Source of the DNA: Enterovirga sp.
Lineage (GTDB): Bacteria; Pseudomonadota; Alphaproteobacteria; Rhizobiales; Beijerinckiaceae
Length of the DNA stretch: 34,408 nt
Direction of reading: 5' to 3'
Assembly: GCF_028290205.1 (NCBI RefSeq)
Contig: NZ_JAQGKF010000242.1
Location: 1 to 34,408, forward strand
Below, piece by piece: positions 34,378 through 34,408 of the stretch. The translations under genes were made by a program, and so were the position numbers. Every line of letters starts with the position of its first letter. Position 1 is the stretch's first letter. The notes under the pieces are model-generated. The model made no database searches. It had not been told where the DNA came from and saw only the letters and a program-made list of their open reading frames with translations.

Positions 34378-34408
34378 AGGGTGGGTGGCGGGCCCGGGGA
34401 CGAGCGGC

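Overview
The window is high-GC DNA from an alphaproteobacterium. It is most likely a member of Hyphomicrobiales (Rhizobiales), and the Methylobacteriaceae group (Methylobacterium/Microvirga type) fits best. This is inferred from four things: the suf operon order with a class I cysteine desulfurase at its head, tandem Irr-type iron-control boxes, an RNase E with a large acidic insert and a C-terminal GWW tail, and composite palindromic repeats of a kind common in that order. No ribosomal RNA is present to fix the genus.

Layout. Positions 1-1071 look like the edge of an accessory segment. They hold an integrase N-terminal fragment running off the left end, almost 500 bases with no convincing gene, one small secreted protein, and a tRNA-Ser(CGA). 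A VOC-fold protein (-) and a PhyH-family dioxygenase (+) follow. From 9681 down to 2796 lies one minus-strand operon for iron-sulfur cluster assembly: cysteine desulfurase (IscS/NifS type), sufB, an unnamed 104-residue gene, sufC, sufD, sufS, sufT. Its upstream region carries two adjacent palindromes matching the Irr box and is shared with a divergent alpha/beta hydrolase. Two small proteins (HdeA-like and DUF1772-like) come next.

Positions 11605-20624 contain anmK (-) divergent from tyrS (+), a very large AsmA/YhdP-like membrane-anchored protein (-) divergent from bcp (+), an M23 peptidase (+), and prfB (-), which has a textbook programmed +1 frameshift site. Positions 20718-24465 hold the peptidoglycan genes mrcA (PBP1A) and an AmiC-type amidase. 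With the M23 peptidase and anmK, this stretch is rich in cell-wall functions. A 637-base leader region precedes rne (RNase E), which converges on an aminotransferase that is translationally coupled to an M13 metallopeptidase. The right end carries a DsbA-family oxidoreductase followed by accB and accC (biotin carboxyl carrier protein and biotin carboxylase), then two copies of a composite palindromic repeat.

Most of the window is core chromosome. The items most worth a second look are the small gene embedded between sufB and sufC, the tandem Irr-type operator that may serve both the suf operon and the divergent hydrolase, the integrase remnant facing the 3' end of tRNA-Ser, and the terminal repeats. 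I saw no CRISPR array, intact insertion sequence, toxin-antitoxin pair or recognisable defence system. Starts were chosen by eye from homology and upstream ribosome binding sites, so several could shift by a few codons.
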